In this document: positions 1 to 8,844 of the stretch, in pieces
Numbering within the stretch: position 1 is the first letter of the stretch
How the letters are laid out: each line of letters begins with the position of its first letter
Source: Ardenticatenaceae bacterium
GTDB lineage: Bacteria; Chloroflexota; Anaerolineae; Promineifilales; Promineifilaceae
Length of the DNA stretch: 64,000 bases
NCBI GenBank assembly: GCA_020634245.1
Contig: JACKCC010000014.1
Span: 124,001 to 188,000 of the forward strand
Direction: 5' to 3'
The notes under the pieces: model-generated
Seen by the model: the letters and a program-made list of their open reading frames with translations, nothing else
Told to the model about the DNA's origin: nothing
Databases searched by the model: none
Translations under genes and position numbers: made by a program

Positions 1-398
1 CAGCCCACGATAGGCACCAGCGCCGCCAGTTCGTAAACGACTGCGCCGCGCACCAGGTTGGTCAGTTCGGAGTTGGGTTTAGCCAGCGGACGGATGCGTT
101 CGCCCAGCAAACGCGCTAATCCGGCCCCGCCAATTGTGCCCAGTCCCATGAACAAGATTGTGGCGATAACGGCCGTTGCCTGTCCCACACCCGGCATCTG
201 CCCCACAATCACCGCAAAAAGCGCCCAGGTTGCCGTCATTGGCACACCCAACACAAAGCACCGCCCTGGCGTCTGTTCCAGGCGCAGTTGTGCTCGTCGT
301 GTCATATTGGGCATGAGCAGATTGATTGCCACCAGCAGTGCCGGAAGACTTAACAAAATACCAATCAAACTAAACGTTACGGTATAAACGTCGGCCAT
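1..398 (-). CDS. Membrane protein, 3' end beyond window (partial)
   Basis: An open frame begins at the ATG complementary to 396-398 and runs off the left edge (about 132 codons visible). A Shine-Dalgarno-like AAGGAAG lies 8 bases upstream of the ATG. The product starts MADVYTVTFSLIGILLSLPA and is strongly hydrophobic, with about three membrane segments near residues 6-27, 47-66 and 72-92, separated by a basic cytoplasmic-type loop (MTRRAQLRLEQ). No soluble domain or catalytic motif is visible. An ACGGCCGT octamer at 169-176 encodes Thr-Ala-Val. I do not recognise the family. The gene is followed upstream by a 290-base spacer containing the terminator of the next minus-strand gene, so it is probably transcribed on its own. 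Confidence 0.7.
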   Translation of the reverse strand, partial: MADVYTVTFSLIGILLSLPALLVAINLLMPNMTRRAQLRLEQTPGRCFVLGVPMTATWALFAVIVGQMPGVGQATAVIATILFMGLGTIGGAGLARLLGERIRPLAKPNSELTNLVRGAVVYELAALVPIVG

Positions 399-585
399 GG
401 GTTTATCTTCCTTTGTGATTGTGACCCGCCGGGTTGAGGCGTTTGGGTAGGCAAGCGATTGTCAGAAGATTGCCCCGGCGGGTCCTGTCCATTACTTATA
501 GGATCATACAGGTGGGTTTGCTGAAAGTTGCAATGGGTTTGTAAAGGGTTTGTAAAATGTGTGGGGTTGGTAGGGGAGATGGGGC

Positions 586-632
586 AATAAAAACAGGTCA
601 GGTAATCAATAATTAATTGCCTGACCTGTTGT
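586..632 (-). terminator. Rho-independent terminator
   Basis: A perfect 11-bp stem (AACAGGTCAGG at 592-602 with CCTGACCTGTT at 620-630) closes a 17-base AT-rich loop. On the minus strand it is followed by TTTTTATT, which gives a classical intrinsic terminator about 60 bases past the stop codon of the minus-strand gene ending at 689. Confidence 0.8.
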
Positions 633-642
633 GGATCGTGGG

Positions 643-682
643 CTGAGTTTGTCGAAACCCGGCTGCCTTCGACAAGTTCAGG
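643..682. repeat. TTCGACAAGTTCAG-type inverted repeat
   Basis: CTGAGTTTGTCGAA is followed 12 bases later by TTCGACAAGTTCAG, an imperfect 14-bp inverted repeat with two mismatches. Related words occur at 42387-42433 and 44993-45047. All three sit directly after a stop codon, so they look like members of a dispersed intergenic hairpin family. Confidence 0.5.
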
Positions 683-688
683 CAGCGA

Positions 689-2503
689 TTAGATGACGTT
701 ATAAAACTGGAAACCGTAAACAGCCATTGTGAGTAAACCGTCAACGGCCGTAAAAATAAACAAGAAATTCATGATTGACTCTGAATTTCGACGGTACGTA
801 AAATACCAGGCTGTAGCCAGCCCAATCAGTGTCGTGGAAATGGGAACGATAATCTGTAGAGGCAGTTGCAGCCAGGTGGCAATTCCCGGAATCCAGGCCG
901 AAAAGGGCACATAGCTGCGAATGCCAGGAATTGTGGCTAATTTGACGAGCCAATAAGCGGCTATGGCCAACAATAGACTGATGACAGTACCGGCCATGAT
1001 CCGTTTGCCTGGCTGGCCCCGCCGCAAAATGGACGTGGCATACAGCACGATCATAGGCAGCAGCGACCATAACGCGACCAAAATGGGGGACAAGACAGCC
1101 CCCGAAAGCAAGCCGAATCCAGTTTCACGGGTAATGCGTGAGAAATCGCCGGTGGTGATGCCGGACAGGGCTTCTATCAAATCGAGGGCTGTGCTGGCGA
1201 AATAAATTTGGAATCCGCCAGACTCGGCCCGTTCTAACCAGGTCAGGTAGAGATTGCCAGCAGAATCGTTGATGATTGTGGGCATGACGGATGCGTTGGG
1301 CGTAAAGCTGAGCAGTTGGTAGCCGTTTACCTGCCCATCTTGTAAATAGATGACGCCAACCTGGCCCCGTTCTTTACGAAATTCGTATTGGATGATGGCG
1401 TCAAAGGCGATGGCTAGTTCAAGGACTGGTTGATTGGTGGTGAGGATAGCGGGGTCGGTAACGGCCGTTGTCGTCGGATACACGTCAATCGGCCAAACAC
1501 GCTTCCCGGCGGCAAGTCCTCCATCCGGTTCATAGTCATAAGTAATTTCAGCGATGCCCGGTACGATAATTGCCTGCCTTCCGGAAACCTGTTCGGGCTG
1601 GCCGGGCGGGAAGGTAAGAAATTCGGTGAGGATTTTGCCTGCTTCGGGACCGGTTCGGACAGAGATGTTCCAGACAAGGTATACTTTTTGGTTATCCAGG
1701 GCCAGCCAGGGGCCGGTCATGATGTCTGTGAGTTTGAGGGCGGGCTGGTAAACGGCCGTTTCCCGACCCGCTTCAAACACACCATCGGCATAAACAGCAT
1801 AAAAATAGGTCGTATCACTGTAACCGGGCGGGTAGTGTACCCAGGATGTATGTAAATTACCGGCGCTGTCGTATTGGATAGACGGCCGTATTCCTTCCGC
1901 ATCCACCAAAACCGCTTCTCCCGCTAAATTGCCGGTTGGCAGAAAATAAATGCCCGGATCATGTCGTGGCCCGGCATACCAGACAGTAATCTCTTTATTC
2001 GGGCTTAAGGCTACATCAAACGTGTCTACAGCCTCTTCTCCAGAAAGTTGGTGCGGTTCCTGCAAAATATGACCGCTTGTATCTACTTGCGCCTGAAAAA
2101 GGTGGTTGCTGGCCATCCAAAACAGATTCAACAACTGCCCATGCCAAAGAAGAACAGGCTTGTCGGGTTGCGATAAGGTCACGGGCAAAATTTGTTCCCA
2201 CATCAGTTCGGCTTGCCGGTTCAATGCCATGATTTTGGGTGAAAGTTCGTTGTTAACGGCCGTGACAAACAGCAAATACATTCCCCCAGCATCATCCAAA
2301 GTCATTGCCACCGGATCACCAATTCGAGTCTCTTGCAGAGGCAGCCCATGACTCCAGCCTGGCGCATTAAGCCATTCTCGTGCTGGCCCGCTTGAGCAAG
2401 CCGACAGCATAAATAACAAAAGGGAAACAGTTAACCCTGTCCCTTTCTTCAAAATGGTCTTCAACAGACGCATTTGATCAAAATCAAGCAAAAAAGCCAT
2501 CAC
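689..2503 (-). CDS. Lipoprotein with beta-propeller-like ectodomain and C-terminal membrane helices
   Basis: A 604-residue protein of unrecognised family. The start used is GTG preceded by GGGAA; an ATG ten codons later (MRLLKT) is an alternative. A signal sequence ends in the lipobox LSAC (about residues 33-36), so the N-terminus should be lipid-anchored outside the cell. Residues about 50-440 are rich in short beta repeats resembling propeller blades (DDAGGMYLLF, SAGNLHTSWV, SAGNLYLTWL). The last 150 residues hold four or five membrane helices (for example LSPILVALWSLLPMIVLYA), an unusual arrangement in which a lipid-anchored sensor-like domain is tied to a helical bundle. It lies downstream of the SH3 lipoprotein, separated from it by a terminator, and has its own terminator. 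Function unknown. Confidence 0.75.
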   Translation of the reverse strand: MMAFLLDFDQMRLLKTILKKGTGLTVSLLLFMLSACSSGPAREWLNAPGWSHGLPLQETRIGDPVAMTLDDAGGMYLLFVTAVNNELSPKIMALNRQAELMWEQILPVTLSQPDKPVLLWHGQLLNLFWMASNHLFQAQVDTSGHILQEPHQLSGEEAVDTFDVALSPNKEITVWYAGPRHDPGIYFLPTGNLAGEAVLVDAEGIRPSIQYDSAGNLHTSWVHYPPGYSDTTYFYAVYADGVFEAGRETAVYQPALKLTDIMTGPWLALDNQKVYLVWNISVRTGPEAGKILTEFLTFPPGQPEQVSGRQAIIVPGIAEITYDYEPDGGLAAGKRVWPIDVYPTTTAVTDPAILTTNQPVLELAIAFDAIIQYEFRKERGQVGVIYLQDGQVNGYQLLSFTPNASVMPTIINDSAGNLYLTWLERAESGGFQIYFASTALDLIEALSGITTGDFSRITRETGFGLLSGAVLSPILVALWSLLPMIVLYATSILRRGQPGKRIMAGTVISLLLAIAAYWLVKLATIPGIRSYVPFSAWIPGIATWLQLPLQIIVPISTTLIGLATAWYFTYRRNSESIMNFLFIFTAVDGLLTMAVYGFQFYNVI

Positions 2504-2525
2504 TTAATTCCCAAAACTATCGAAA

Positions 2526-2570
2526 TAAAAACAGGGAAGCGCCGATTTGAATCCACGCCTCCCTGCGTTA
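2526..2570 (-). terminator. Terminator after the SH3 lipoprotein gene
   Basis: CAGGGAAGCG (2532-2541) pairs with CGCCTCCCTG (2556-2565) with a small internal mismatch. On the minus strand the stem is followed by TTTTTATTT. It lies about 70 bases past the stop of the gene ending at 2634 and just upstream of the start at 2503. Confidence 0.65.
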
Positions 2571-2633
2571 AAAAACATATTAAGCTGTAGGATTCAGTAA
2601 AAACCCGTTGCCGGGTAAAACCCTGTATCCTTT

Positions 2634-3251
2634 TTAGGGTGCTTCGGTAGTAATATTCTCCGCCGGTACCCAACCCTGTCCGGCCGGCGCATCAATCTGG
2701 TACCACACAGTGCCATCAACTTCGGCAACTTGCAAAATTGTGACAGCCATTCCGCGTTCCTGGCCGGCAATAATTTTCCCGTTCGGGACATCTAGAAAAT
2801 TCACCAGGAAACTTCTGCCTTGTAAATAAACGCCATCACCCGGTTGTGGTCCTTCAATCGTTGCTGCTGCTTCACCTTCAGGTGCTTCAAGACTGGTTGC
2901 CGGTACCCAACCTTCTCCCGTACCCGCTTCAATCTTGTACCAAACTTCATCGCCTTCAGTCGAAGCTTCCAAAACGGTCACTTCCGCGCCTCTTTCCTGG
3001 CCGGCCGAAACTTTACCACCGGGGTTATCATACAAGTTGACTAAAAAGCTGCGACCAGTGAGAACGGCCGTGTCACCAGCTTCAAATACCCCCCCTTCCA
3101 CAGATGAACTACCCGTCGTAAAAACAGGTATTGCTTCCACTGCCCGCGCTGTTGCTTCTGCCGGTGACAAAATCTCTCCTGCCTGACTGCATGCCAGACT
3201 GGTCAGAATCAACAACCCAACCATCAAAATTAATGCTCTACGTCCCTTCAT
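2634..3251 (-). CDS. Lipoprotein with two SH3-like repeats
   Basis: A 205-residue exported lipoprotein. The signal peptide MKGRRALILMVGLLILTS ends in lipobox LAC at about residue 21. After a short Ala/Glu linker come two copies of a 65-residue module (about 57-122 and 135-200) sharing GRSFLVN, GQERG and GWVPA. The motif order and the closing Gly-Trp-Val are those of bacterial SH3b domains, which commonly bind peptidoglycan or peptides at the cell surface. The start is an ATG with GAGGAAA further upstream. It follows oppC by about 120 bases on the same strand, so it could be co-transcribed with the peptide transporter, but a direct role in transport is not shown. The repeats suggest internal duplication. 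Confidence 0.8.
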   Translation of the reverse strand: MKGRRALILMVGLLILTSLACSQAGEILSPAEATARAVEAIPVFTTGSSSVEGGVFEAGDTAVLTGRSFLVNLYDNPGGKVSAGQERGAEVTVLEASTEGDEVWYKIEAGTGEGWVPATSLEAPEGEAAATIEGPQPGDGVYLQGRSFLVNFLDVPNGKIIAGQERGMAVTILQVAEVDGTVWYQIDAPAGQGWVPAENITTEAP

Positions 3252-3371
3252 TACACTTGTATTTCCTCTTCACTCCAAAATTAGTTCGTTATAGGAATGA
3301 TAATTACGGGCTTGAGCAGTCCAGTCAGCACAATTTCTTGGCCAGACTTGTAACTACTTCAAGCAACAAAC

Positions 3372-4403
3372 TCAATGCTTCCCGCGCATCCGGGGATCAA
3401 AGGCGTCACGCAAGCCATCTCCCATAAAATTAAACGCCAGCGTCGTAAAAACCAGGGCCATACCCGGAACCAACACCAAATGTGGATTCGAGCGTATACC
3501 GGCATAACCCTCATTAATCATAGCTCCCCAACTCGGCGTAGGAGGATTTACACCCAGACCAATAAAACTGAGCGCCGCTTCCGTAAAAATGTAGCCAGGA
3601 ATCGCTAAACTTTCAGCAATCAGCAGCGGACCAATGATATTGGGTAACAAATGCTTGAAAATGATACGGGAATTTGTGGCACCCATTGCAGTCGCTGCCT
3701 CAACAAACTCTTTTTGTTTATAAGAAAGCACCTGACCACGCGCCAATCGCGCCATACCAATCCAGTTCAATGCCCCCAATGCGATAAACACAAACAACAA
3801 TCCGCCGGCTGAACGATCAAGCTGAATCAGAAAACCGGAAAACCCGGTAGTAACATTTGCTCGAGCCAACGCCTTAAAATAGACCGTCATCAAAATGATA
3901 ATGGGCAGCAAAGGAATGGCATACATAAAGTCCACGATACGCATCATGATATTATCAACCACTCCACCGGCATAGCCAGAAAGCGTACCATACACGATAC
4001 CAATACTTAACGAAACAGTCGATGCCACAATGGCTACCGCCAGAGATACACGAGCACCATAAACAACACGGCTCCAAATATCTCGTCCCAACGAATCCGA
4101 ACCAAACACAAATAGGGTACAACCCCATTCCAACGGCGTGTTTGCCCAATGACATTCAGGCAATTTATCCGTTGTAACAATATATCCCTCCATTGGTTTG
4201 GCTCGATTATTAAGATTATTCTGAAAAGCGTAATGGTAGGGGGTAAAAATAGGTGCCGCTAAAGCAATAACCACAATAGCAATAATGAATATGGCTCCGG
4301 CAACGGCAATTTTATTGCGACGAAATTCGCGCCAGGCATCTTGACCAGGGCTTCGTCCTTTTGTTTCTTCTACTACCTGTTCCAATTCCAATTCTGCAAT
4401 CAT
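3372..4403 (-). CDS. oppC: Oligopeptide/dipeptide ABC transporter permease, OppC/DppC type
   Basis: A 343-residue inner-membrane permease. The N-terminal cytoplasmic segment (DAWREFRRNKIAVAGAIFI) leads into helix 1, as in OppC/DppC proteins. The long external loop holds FGSDSLGRDIWSRVVYGAR, the conserved 'GTD-GRD' region of the family. The cytoplasmic EAA loop is seen around residues 240-260 (EAATAMGATNSRIIFKHLLP), which docks on the ATPases. The C-terminus ends in NFMGDGLRDAFDPRM, also typical. The loop between helices 3 and 4 is longer than usual (FKALARANVTTGFSGF). A GGGAAGTG ribosome site precedes the ATG. It partners with the OppB permease 108 bases upstream. Confidence 0.93.
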   Translation of the reverse strand: MIAELELEQVVEETKGRSPGQDAWREFRRNKIAVAGAIFIIAIVVIALAAPIFTPYHYAFQNNLNNRAKPMEGYIVTTDKLPECHWANTPLEWGCTLFVFGSDSLGRDIWSRVVYGARVSLAVAIVASTVSLSIGIVYGTLSGYAGGVVDNIMMRIVDFMYAIPLLPIIILMTVYFKALARANVTTGFSGFLIQLDRSAGGLLFVFIALGALNWIGMARLARGQVLSYKQKEFVEAATAMGATNSRIIFKHLLPNIIGPLLIAESLAIPGYIFTEAALSFIGLGVNPPTPSWGAMINEGYAGIRSNPHLVLVPGMALVFTTLAFNFMGDGLRDAFDPRMRGKH

Positions 4404-4511
4404 AATTCACTTCCCAACAAAAATCGTCTCAAGTGCTTAATTTTTAAACTAAATCGTGTTCGTTGTTTATCGTAAAACCCGCAAAAGCACACTGCTTCAA
4501 AGTGTTAGCGC

Positions 4512-5483
4512 TTAATCATAACGAATACGCGGATCCAACCAGGCATATAAAATGTCCACTAAAAGGTTGCCTGCGATTAACAAAATACCAAAAATCAAAG
4601 TCAAGCTGGTTTGCAAGAAATATTCTCGCTGATTGATACTTTCTACAAAACGCCGCCCCATTCCATTTAAGGCGAAAATAGTCTCTGTAATGAAAGCACC
4701 CGTTACCGCACCGGCCAATAATGGGCCAACAATGGTAACAACCGGGATAAGCGAATTCTTTAACGCATGGATAGCGATAATAGTCCGTTCGCGCAGGCCT
4801 TTGGCCCGTGCCGTGCGAATATAATCGGAATCCAAGGTTTCTAACAAGCCAGCACGGGTTAGACGAGCAATGCCGGCGGCATAAGCAGTACCCAAAGCGA
4901 AAACGGGCAATACGGCATGAGTCCAAAAATTAACCGTTAATTTCGGTAGAAATCCCAAGACAAAAGGTGGTTCAGCTCCCCAAAAGGCTATTGGGAACCA
5001 ATCCAACCAGACCCCAAACACGAGGATCAGAACAGGCCCCAAGACAAGATTAGGAATAGATGCCGACACAACAGCGATAAATGTAGCTGAATAATCAATG
5101 ATAGTATTATGTTTTAACGCGGCTAAAATACCTGCCGGAATGCCAATGCCAAAGCCAAGCATCAGAGACATAGCACCTAACTGAAACGAGACAGGGAAGG
5201 TTTCAGCCACAATGTCATTGACATCCTGGCTGCGCAGCCGCAGCATAGGGCCTAAATCGCCTTTTAATAGATTGCCAAAGTAGTTAAAGAATTGCACGGA
5301 TACAGGCTGATTGAGGCCGTATCGTTCTTCCATAATGCGCCGCATATATTCCGGCATGGCTTTGGTTCCCACGGTGTCAAATGGGCCACCGGGCATTGCC
5401 TGCACCAGCAAAAAGGTAACCAGTACGATTAAAAAAATCACCGGAATAGAGATTAATATCCGACGAATAATGTAAGTAATCAT
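4512..5483 (-). CDS. oppB: Oligopeptide/dipeptide ABC transporter permease, OppB/DppB type
   Basis: A 323-residue permease with the canonical start MITYIIRRILISIPVIFLI, the conserved PGGPFD segment after helix 1 and RYGLNQPVSVQFFNYFGNLL in the external region. Six membrane helices are visible. The EAA loop is at about 215-235 (DYIRTARAKGLRERTII), and the C-terminus LLVDILYAWLDPRIRYD is diagnostic of the OppB/DppB family. A strong GGGAGG lies before the ATG. The gene is transcribed with oppC and is separated from oppA by a strong terminator at 5641-5690. Its transcription therefore depends on read-through or on a promoter in the 5490-5650 spacer, where I see AT-rich sequence but no clear promoter. 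Confidence 0.93.
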   Translation of the reverse strand: MITYIIRRILISIPVIFLIVLVTFLLVQAMPGGPFDTVGTKAMPEYMRRIMEERYGLNQPVSVQFFNYFGNLLKGDLGPMLRLRSQDVNDIVAETFPVSFQLGAMSLMLGFGIGIPAGILAALKHNTIIDYSATFIAVVSASIPNLVLGPVLILVFGVWLDWFPIAFWGAEPPFVLGFLPKLTVNFWTHAVLPVFALGTAYAAGIARLTRAGLLETLDSDYIRTARAKGLRERTIIAIHALKNSLIPVVTIVGPLLAGAVTGAFITETIFALNGMGRRFVESINQREYFLQTSLTLIFGILLIAGNLLVDILYAWLDPRIRYD

Positions 5484-5636
5484 AACAACCTCCCAATCGG
5501 TAGATGTCTTCTCAAAATATTTTATTCAGTAACAAGTGTATACCTATCAAATAATCTCAAAGCTGTTTTATGCTGTCTTTATTTGACCGACATATACCAA
5601 TCACTGAATATGTTAGAAGCGTGACTCCTCAATTAT

Positions 5637-5690
5637 GGAAAAAATAATGAGAAAATGGGGGAGCAGTTTAATAAACTGCTCCCCCAAAGA
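5637..5690 (-). terminator. Strong terminator/attenuator between oppA and oppB
   Basis: GGGGGAGCAGTTTA (5657-5670) and TAAACTGCTCCCCC (5672-5685) form a perfect 14-bp inverted repeat. On the minus strand it is followed by ATTTTCTCATTATTTTTT. It sits 20 bases after the oppA stop, so it should end most oppA transcripts and lower oppBC expression, as expected when a binding protein is needed in excess over its permeases. Confidence 0.85.
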
Positions 5691-5708
5691 GGCTAAATCA
5701 GAGCGTAA

Positions 5709-7598
5709 TTACTGGCCCCGAGCTGCCAATTGGGCTGCCTGATCAATTGAGTAATTGTACCATTGATCACCACCGAACAGAGCCGGGGTATAGGAGTACC
5801 AGCTGTGCAGACCAGAGTAAGCAATGCGCAAGAAGATGGGGAAGAACGGGTATTCACCCTCAGGGCCAAAGAAGGCTTCTTCGATTGCAGCGTACATTTC
5901 AATACGTGCAGCCGGATCGGTTTCCAGACGTGCTTCAACGATCATGTCGTCAATTTCGTTGCAGGTACGCTTGGAACGATTGTCGGTTTCACACCAGAGC
6001 ACGTCACCAACCCAGTTGTTTTCATCCGCGTAGTCGGGGCCCCAACCGAGTGTCCACATGTGTGGCGCTTCTTCATCGGGGGTGTCGGCCGCAGTCGCGG
6101 TCAACAGTTCGCTGAACGGTTGTTGTTCAATCTGGATCAAGTCGGGGGAGCAGCCAAGGTTTTCGGACCAGTTAGCCTGGGCGAATTCAATCCAGCTGAG
6201 GGTGCTCGCACCGCTGTAACCGAGCAAAGTTACGGTGGGGAAGCCTTCGCAGTTGGGATAACCGGCTTCAGCCAATTGGGCTGCCGCAAATTCCGGATCG
6301 AAACCAACACCAACTTCGTTGATGGGCGGAGCGCCGAAGATACCAGGAGGTGCGAAGTGTTTCATGGGCAAGCCCTGGCCTTGACGTACGGTTTGGATAT
6401 AGGTCGCGCTGTCGAATGCGGCGCCGAAGGCACGGCGGACGCGGACATCATCAAACGGTGGTTTGGTCATACGGAAAGCAATGTAGAACACGGCCAGGTC
6501 AGCGATCTGGATGGTTTCATCGCCATATTGGGACAGATGGGCTTCCAGTTCGGGTTCGGGGATGCCAGTGGTTTCAACTTCGTTGTTGAGCCAAAGTGCA
6601 TACTGTGTGCTGGTGTCGGGAACAACATTGGTGACGATCTTTTCGATGTTACCACTGCCATACATGTCAGCCGGCATGAGGGGGTTGCGGAGGACAATGC
6701 GACGGACGTTGTGGACCCATTCGTTGAGGACGTAACGGCCGCTGGTAACAATATTGCCGGCTTCAATCCAGCTGTCGCCAAGGTCTTCAATCGTCCACTG
6801 TGGTACAGCATTCAATGTCCACATCGGGGTCATGGAGAGGAAGTAGCTGGCCGGGAATTCCAGGTTGATAACCAGGGTGGCCGGATCGGGGGCGCTCACA
6901 CCAATACCATCCCACAATTCTTGCGGAATGTTTGCCGGATCTTCAGCATTCAAGACAGCAGAGCAGCCAACGATCTGCGGGGCAATAACGCTGCTGTAGT
7001 AACCGCCGGTGTTGGGGTCGCAAGCGCGCTTGATGCCATAGACGAAATCAGCAGCCGTAACGAAAGCAGGTTCTGTACCGGTCATTTCGCCAGCGTCATC
7101 GTAGAGCGGACGTTCTACCTGGACTGTCTCGCCAGTAACAGGATTGTGCTTTACCCAGGGGATGTCGGTGCGCAGGTTGAATGTGTAAACTAGACCATCT
7201 TCACTGATGTCCCAGCTGGTGGCCGCTTCGGGTACGATTTCGGTGGTTTCGAGATCGTAGTTGGTCAGAGCGACAAACAGGTTCTCAATGTAGCTAATGG
7301 AAACCGTATCTTCAGCAATCTGCGGGTCCAAGGAAGGAATATCGGTTGTGGAGGCGCCATACAGAGTTACTGGTTCGGCCATTGCTGGCTCTTCAGCAGG
7401 TACTTCGGCGGGTACTTCCACGACGACTTCACGGGTTACCTCAACTGTCTGGCCTTCTTCCACGACGGTTTCGGTAACAACACGAGTTACTTCCACAGGG
7501 ACCTCAACGGTCTCGGTTACGACCTCGGGTTGGCAAGCAACTACCAGGAGGGCGACGACCATGAGGGCCACAAACAATAAACTTCTCTTCTTTAACAT
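5709..7598 (-). CDS. oppA: Oligopeptide-binding lipoprotein, extracellular solute-binding family 5
   Basis: A 629-residue lipoprotein with signal peptide MLKKRSLLFVALMVVALLVV and lipobox VAC near residue 22. Residues 23-72 form a Val/Thr/Glu-rich linker with repeated VTETV and VTREVV words, a hallmark of Chloroflexota binding proteins. The folded domain starts near YGASTTDIPSLDPQ and contains the family-5 features DIPSLDPQIAEDT, ATSWDISEDGLVYTFNLR and, near the C-terminus, the catch-all WTLGWGPDYADENNW region. It should bind peptides outside the membrane and deliver them to OppB/OppC. GGAGGAGG precedes the ATG. It lacks any ACGGCCGT octamer. It lies downstream of oppF with a twin-hairpin element between them, and upstream of a strong terminator. 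Confidence 0.93.
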   Translation of the reverse strand: MLKKRSLLFVALMVVALLVVACQPEVVTETVEVPVEVTRVVTETVVEEGQTVEVTREVVVEVPAEVPAEEPAMAEPVTLYGASTTDIPSLDPQIAEDTVSISYIENLFVALTNYDLETTEIVPEAATSWDISEDGLVYTFNLRTDIPWVKHNPVTGETVQVERPLYDDAGEMTGTEPAFVTAADFVYGIKRACDPNTGGYYSSVIAPQIVGCSAVLNAEDPANIPQELWDGIGVSAPDPATLVINLEFPASYFLSMTPMWTLNAVPQWTIEDLGDSWIEAGNIVTSGRYVLNEWVHNVRRIVLRNPLMPADMYGSGNIEKIVTNVVPDTSTQYALWLNNEVETTGIPEPELEAHLSQYGDETIQIADLAVFYIAFRMTKPPFDDVRVRRAFGAAFDSATYIQTVRQGQGLPMKHFAPPGIFGAPPINEVGVGFDPEFAAAQLAEAGYPNCEGFPTVTLLGYSGASTLSWIEFAQANWSENLGCSPDLIQIEQQPFSELLTATAADTPDEEAPHMWTLGWGPDYADENNWVGDVLWCETDNRSKRTCNEIDDMIVEARLETDPAARIEMYAAIEEAFFGPEGEYPFFPIFLRIAYSGLHSWYSYTPALFGGDQWYNYSIDQAAQLAARGQ

Positions 7599-7732
7599 TT
7601 TTTCTAAACCTCCTCCAAATTAATGGATTTTTGAGAAAATTAAATAAGCGTAAACCGTTAACTCTACAATCTAGTTTCGTTAATAGACAGGCCTCACCTC
7701 CTTCATTTCCAAAAACATTTTAGCTTTCTGTT

Positions 7733-7836
7733 GGTAAACCACAAAAAGTATTTCGATGAAAGTTGAGCCAGTTGCTTGTGGTTTACTTTGAGAAAACGGG
7801 AGAATGGTTTATTCCTAGAAACCTTCCCCGTTTTCA
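7733..7836. repeat. Twin-hairpin element, copy 1
   Basis: Two stem-loops lie back to back: GTAAACCACAA (from 7734) with TTGTGGTTTAC (ending 7786), then GAAAACGGG (7792-7800) with CCCGTTTTC (7827-7835). A second copy is at 54680-54789 with identical stems, the shared words AAAAAGTATTT and GCCA, and different loop sequences. The second stem of copy 1 overlaps the oppF stop codon. Placed at gene ends in both cases, it may act as a terminator or a 3'-end stabiliser; it could also be a small mobile repeat. Confidence 0.7.
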
Positions 7837-8844
7837 TTTAATGAACTGCTCTGCATGATGGCAGGCAACCCAATGTGACTTACTCTCTGATCCCATGTTA
7901 CGGAATTCAGGGTCAACTTCATGACAAATATCCGTTGCATATGAACAACGAGGGTGGAATCGGCATCCTGAAGGTGGGTTAGCCGGACTGGGAACGCCGC
8001 CTTCCAAAATCAAACGTTTGCGCTTGGCTTCTTTTTCGGGATCCGGAATTGGAATGGCCGAAAGTAAAGCTTGTGTGTATGGATGCAGGGCGTGATCGAA
8101 TACTTCATTTTTCTCGCTAAGTTCAACGACCTTGCCTAAATACATGACAGCGACGCGATCGCTGATGTAACGGATCATGGACAAGTCATGAGCAATGAAA
8201 AGGTAAGTCAGCCCTAGTTCTTCTTTCAGATCATCCAACAAGTTGACGACTTGGGCTTGGATAGAAACATCCAGAGCGGAAATTGGCTCGTCGGCAACGA
8301 TGAAATCGGGGTTTGTAGCTAAAGCGCGAGCTACCCCAATACGCTGCCGCTGCCCACCAGAAAATTCATGAGGATAGCGGTTGATGAAATAGGGGTTCAA
8401 ACCGACGATTTTCAGCAGTTCTTTGACCCGTTCTTTGCGGCTGTTGGCATCACCTATGTTGTGGATTTCTAATGGCTCACCAATGATGTTGCCGACGGTC
8501 ATGCGGGGATTCAGGGAGGCATATGGGTCCTGGAAAATCATTTGCATATGACGACGGGCTTTACGTAGTTCGTTTTGACCCAGTTTGGTTAATTCCTGGC
8601 CATTGAAAATAACCTGGCCGTCTGTGGGTTTTAAGAGCTGTAAAATGCTGCGCCCGGTTGTGGATTTGCCACAGCCGCTTTCGCCAACCAGTCCCAGGGT
8701 TTCGCCTTTATAGATGTTGAAGGAAACACCGTCAACGGCTTTGACGGCCCCTACCTGACGGCGAAAAACGCCGCGGAGGATTGGAAAATGTTTTTTGAGG
8801 TTGCGAACTTCAACGAATACTTCTTTTCCGTTTTCTTGGCTCAT
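7834..8844 (-). CDS. oppF: Oligopeptide ABC transporter ATPase, OppF/DppF type
   Basis: A 336-residue ATPase. Walker A is GESGCGKSTTGR (about residues 54-65), the ABC signature is FSGGQRQRIG, Walker B is FIVADEPISALD and the switch histidine is in IAHDLS. The C-terminal extension has the peptide-transporter Cys/Pro motif GCRFHPRCSYATDIC, which marks OppF-type subunits that may bind an iron-sulfur cluster. The ATG overlaps the oppD stop in an ATGA tetranucleotide, so the two ATPases are translationally coupled. It drives peptide import with OppD at the cytoplasmic face of OppB/OppC. The stop codon lies inside the second hairpin of the twin-hairpin element. Confidence 0.93.
   Translation of the reverse strand: MSQENGKEVFVEVRNLKKHFPILRGVFRRQVGAVKAVDGVSFNIYKGETLGLVGESGCGKSTTGRSILQLLKPTDGQVIFNGQELTKLGQNELRKARRHMQMIFQDPYASLNPRMTVGNIIGEPLEIHNIGDANSRKERVKELLKIVGLNPYFINRYPHEFSGGQRQRIGVARALATNPDFIVADEPISALDVSIQAQVVNLLDDLKEELGLTYLFIAHDLSMIRYISDRVAVMYLGKVVELSEKNEVFDHALHPYTQALLSAIPIPDPEKEAKRKRLILEGGVPSPANPPSGCRFHPRCSYATDICHEVDPEFRNMGSESKSHWVACHHAEQFIK

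Noticed and set aside
5763..7193. 476-codon open frame antisense to oppA
   Set aside because: It mirrors the strongly biased codon pattern of oppA, has no ribosome site and a protein without recognisable domains.
7681..7720. Possible 8-codon leader peptide (MKEVRPVY) upstream of oppA
   Set aside because: An ATG with a stop nine codons later exists, but the AAGGAGG lies inside it rather than before it, so it is not a credible leader gene.
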